A stretch of 16,580 nt of DNA from Andreesenia sp964489735 (lineage in GTDB: Bacteria; Bacillota; Clostridia; Tissierellales; Gottschalkiaceae): NCBI GenBank assembly GCA_964489735.1, contig CAZBAL010000032.1, positions 1 to 16,580 of the forward strand, in the 5' to 3' direction. The stretch's first letter is position 1. Each line of letters starts with the position of its first letter. Shown piece by piece: positions 14,756 through 16,580 of the stretch. Both the position numbers and the translations under genes were made by a program. Below the pieces are notes generated by a model. That model did not search any database, was not told the origin of the DNA, and worked only from the letters and a program-made list of their open reading frames with translations.

Positions 14756-14971
14756 ATGGTTTTGAAATCAGTTTTTTTGAGCGTAATCGGTTTTTACCAG
14801 CGATTTATTTCCCCTATAAAACCTAGAACATGCAGATTTTATCCGACATGTTCAGATTATGCCTTTCAGGCTATTAGTAAATATGGAGCTATAAAAGGTG
14901 GTCTTAAAGCTATCAGAAGAATACTAAGATGCAATCCTTTTAATCCCGGCGGATATGATCCGCTAGTATAA
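14756..14971 (+). CDS. yidD: Membrane protein insertion efficiency factor YidD
   Basis: A small basic membrane-associated protein of the YidD/Haemolytic family, thought to assist YidC-dependent insertion. It has 71 residues with the signature FYQRFISPIKPRTCRFYPTC and a Cys pattern (Cys26, Cys32, Cys59), then KGGLKAIRRILRCNPFNPGG. The ATG is one base after the rnpA stop, with GAGAAGG only four bases away. A TTG two codons later (14762) has better spacing and would give a more typical N terminus, so the exact start is uncertain by two residues. It lies between rnpA and yidC, the standard place. Confidence 0.95.
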   Translation: MVLKSVFLSVIGFYQRFISPIKPRTCRFYPTCSDYAFQAISKYGAIKGGLKAIRRILRCNPFNPGGYDPLV

Positions 14972-14987
14972 GAAAGGAGGCTCCTTG

Positions 14988-15821
14988 ATGACAGATATTT
15001 TTGCTAAGCCACTGGGTATATTACTTAAGTTCATCTATGATCTGTTCAGTAATGCAGGAATAGACGGAACTCATATGTCAGCATATGCACTGTCTATAAT
15101 AGTTACGACAATTATATTTAAGCTTATACTTCTGCCTTTGACTTTAAATCAGACTAAGTCTATGGAGAATATGAAGGTAATACAGCCTAAGCTGCAAGAG
15201 ATACAGAAAAAGTACAAAAACGATCCTCAGAAAGTGAATGAGGAGACTATGAAGCTGTATAAAGAATACAATGTAAATCCTTTTAAAGGTTGTTTACCTA
15301 TGCTTATACAGTTACCTATACTATTTGCATATATCAAAGTAGTTAGGGATCCGGTGAAGTTCGTTTTCGGATCAGAAAAGCTATTTGAATCTATAAACAA
15401 AGGATTCCTATGGGTAATCGATATTTCAAAACTTCCTACAGCGGTAATCGGAGGACAGACAAATGAACCTCAGATTGCAGGAATTGTAATACCGATAATG
15501 GTAATAATTTCAGCTGCAACTACATTCCTATTCAGTAAATATAGTATGGGACAGCAGACACCAGGAGCAGGGACAAACGATCAGGCACAGTCTACACAGA
15601 AAATAATGACTTACATGATGCCGGCGATGTTCTTATTCTTCGGATATACATATCCGGTAGGGTTCACACTTTACTGGTCAGTATCTAATGTGTTCAGTAT
15701 TGTTCAGCAATTTGCAATAAAGAAGTTCATGACCAATAAAGATGAAGATTCAAACATGGTAGAAGCGACTGTAACAAAGGGAAAATCAGATAGTAAAAAG
15801 GGTAAAAAAAATAAAAAGTAA
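14988..15821 (+). CDS. yidC: Membrane protein insertase YidC/Oxa1 family
   Basis: Insertase that places proteins into the cytoplasmic membrane, alone or with SecYEG. It has 277 residues and about five hydrophobic segments (roughly 34-52, 103-119, 164-182, 208-224 and 226-245). Family marks are LPLTLNQTKSMENM, NPFKGCLPMLIQLPILFA, YMMPAMFLFFGYTYPVGF and LYWSVSNVFSIVQQ. Lys45 in IIFKLILLPL stands where many homologues have the groove arginine, a charge-conserving change. I see no lipobox, unlike Bacillus SpoIIIJ. The Lys-rich tail (264-277) fits ribosome contact. An in-frame TTG at 14985 exists, but the ATG at 14988 lies seven bases from AAAGGAGG and is preferred. Confidence 0.97.
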   Translation: MTDIFAKPLGILLKFIYDLFSNAGIDGTHMSAYALSIIVTTIIFKLILLPLTLNQTKSMENMKVIQPKLQEIQKKYKNDPQKVNEETMKLYKEYNVNPFKGCLPMLIQLPILFAYIKVVRDPVKFVFGSEKLFESINKGFLWVIDISKLPTAVIGGQTNEPQIAGIVIPIMVIISAATTFLFSKYSMGQQTPGAGTNDQAQSTQKIMTYMMPAMFLFFGYTYPVGFTLYWSVSNVFSIVQQFAIKKFMTNKDEDSNMVEATVTKGKSDSKKGKKNKK

Positions 15822-15850
15822 ATTGTATTATCGAGGAGGACAGGGCTTTA

Positions 15851-16480
15851 ATGAAATCAACAGTTAAATCAGCAAAAACAGTAGAGGAAGCTGTTAGCCT
15901 TGCATTGAAAGAACTAAATGTCACTGAAGAAGAGGTGTCTATAGAAGTTCTAGAGGAACCATCAAAAGGTTTTTTAGGATTAATCGGTACTAAGCCTGCA
16001 AAAGTTGAAGTTAAAGCGGATAAAACAGCGGAGTATGTGCTTAGAAGATTATTGAGTGAACTGCTTGAAAAGATGGAAATCGAAGGAGATATAGAGTTAA
16101 GCATTGATAACAACGACATCAATGTTGATATAATCAATTTAGATAGCTCAGATGAGGGAATATTGATTGGTAAAAGAGGAAGCACTCTTGATGCTATACA
16201 ATACTACCTTACAGTAACTCTGAACAAATATGTAAAGGGCTATAAGAGAGTAGTTTTAAACGTAGCAAATTACAGAGAAAAAAGAGAGCAGACTCTTGTA
16301 GATTTAGCTAACAAGCTAGCTAACTCAGTAGTTAGAAACGGAAGAACTATAAGACTTGAACCTATGAATCCTTATGAGAGAAAGATAATACACTCTACAC
16401 TTCAAAATGATGACAGAGTTAACACTTTTAGTGAAGGTGAAGAGCCAAACAGAAGGTTAGTAATACAGTTAAATAAATAA
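15851..16480 (+). CDS. jag: RNA-binding protein Jag/KhpB
   Basis: Cytoplasmic RNA-binding protein conserved next to yidC. It has 209 residues and three parts: a Jag N-terminal domain (about 1-52, with KSAKTVEEAVSLALKEL and GFLGLIGTKPAKVEV), a KH domain with the GKRG loop at 107-110, and an R3H domain with the R-x3-H pair Arg177 and His181 in NPYERKIIH. The N-terminal domain connects over a short charged linker without the long coiled insert seen in some homologues. GAGGAGG lies 11 bases before the ATG. The gene is 29 bases past yidC and ends the operon, since a strong terminator follows. Confidence 0.96.
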   Translation: MKSTVKSAKTVEEAVSLALKELNVTEEEVSIEVLEEPSKGFLGLIGTKPAKVEVKADKTAEYVLRRLLSELLEKMEIEGDIELSIDNNDINVDIINLDSSDEGILIGKRGSTLDAIQYYLTVTLNKYVKGYKRVVLNVANYREKREQTLVDLANKLANSVVRNGRTIRLEPMNPYERKIIHSTLQNDDRVNTFSEGEEPNRRLVIQLNK

Positions 16481-16483
16481 TAT

Positions 16484-16511
16484 AATCCAGGACATGGTTC
16501 CTGGATTTTTT
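16484..16511 (+). terminator. Terminator after jag
   Basis: AATCCAGGA, a 6-base loop and TCCTGGATT form a perfect 9-bp stem followed by TTTT, three bases past the jag stop. It closes the rpmH-jag operon. In many relatives mnmE continues directly, so this break is a local feature. Confidence 0.92.
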
Positions 16512-16520
16512 ATATTCCTT

Positions 16521-16549
16521 TTGTTAAAATTCAATAAATTTGATAAAAT
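16521..16549 (+). promoter_or_regulatory. Promoter for the next rightward gene
   Basis: TTGTTA (16521-16526), a 17-base spacer and TAAAAT (16544-16549) make a good sigma-A candidate right after the jag terminator. The gene it drives lies outside the window; mnmE is the usual neighbour, but nothing here proves it. An ATG at 16568 has no ribosome-binding site. Confidence 0.65.
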
Positions 16550-16580
16550 AGAGATTATAAGTATATTATGAACATACTCT

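Noticed and set aside
14974..14986. AAGGAG-G-CTCCTT symmetry at the yidC ribosome-binding site
   Set aside because: The one-base centre cannot form a loop; allowing a real loop leaves only four pairs, too weak to call a switch.
15727..16185. 152-codon minus-strand open frame opposite yidC and jag
   Set aside because: It is Ser/Leu-rich low-complexity translation lying entirely opposite two certain genes, with no ribosome-binding site or recognisable domain.

Overview
The window is the replication-origin region of a low-GC Gram-positive bacterium. The gene order rpmH / oriC / dnaA / dnaN / rlbA / recF / remB / gyrB / gyrA is the Bacillota origin order. A gyrA-rsbV-rsbW-sigB block followed at once by a 16S rRNA gene is, as I recall, the arrangement in Clostridioides difficile, so I favour a member of the Peptostreptococcaceae or a near relative. 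That assignment is inference from synteny and base composition, not a search.

Layout, left to right. Positions 1-59 are the 5' end of a 16S rRNA gene on the minus strand, behind a leader with a boxA-like element and two tandem sigma-A-type promoters. Next, all on the minus strand, come sigB, rsbW, rsbV and gyrA, separated by only 4 to 15 bases. A promoter and a terminator separate gyrA from a two-gene membrane cassette (a DUF2157-like protein and a GDYXXLXY-like protein). Then come a terminator, an AT-rich gap of about 470 bases holding a perfect 16-bp parS site, gyrB, remB, recF (TTG start), the S4-domain gene rlbA, dnaN (TTG start) and dnaA (12364-13707). The stretch 13708-14225 is the main DnaA-box field. 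Rightward on the plus strand lie rpmH (TTG start), rnpA, yidD, yidC and jag, then a strong terminator and a promoter for a gene outside the window.

How it works together. Replication should start here and run both ways. Every gene is read away from the origin, so all are co-oriented with replication. The origin looks bipartite: a DnaA-box array upstream of dnaA, and a second element between dnaA and dnaN in which DnaA boxes, a GC block, six TAG triplets (a DnaA-trio array) and an AT-rich tract follow in the order of a basal unwinding system. The leftward genes supply the initiator, sliding clamp, recombination loader and gyrase, and parS supplies the ParB loading site. The rightward genes supply ribosomal protein L34, the RNase P protein, membrane insertion factors and an RNA-binding protein.

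Most of the window is conserved core chromosome. I saw no tRNA, IS element, CRISPR array or phage gene, and no wholly new multi-gene system. The points most worth checking are the DnaA-trio array, a perfect 19-bp inverted repeat just upstream of dnaA, an RsbW whose ATP-binding motifs look eroded, and the membrane cassette splitting gyrB from gyrA, which is preceded by a sigma-B-like promoter.
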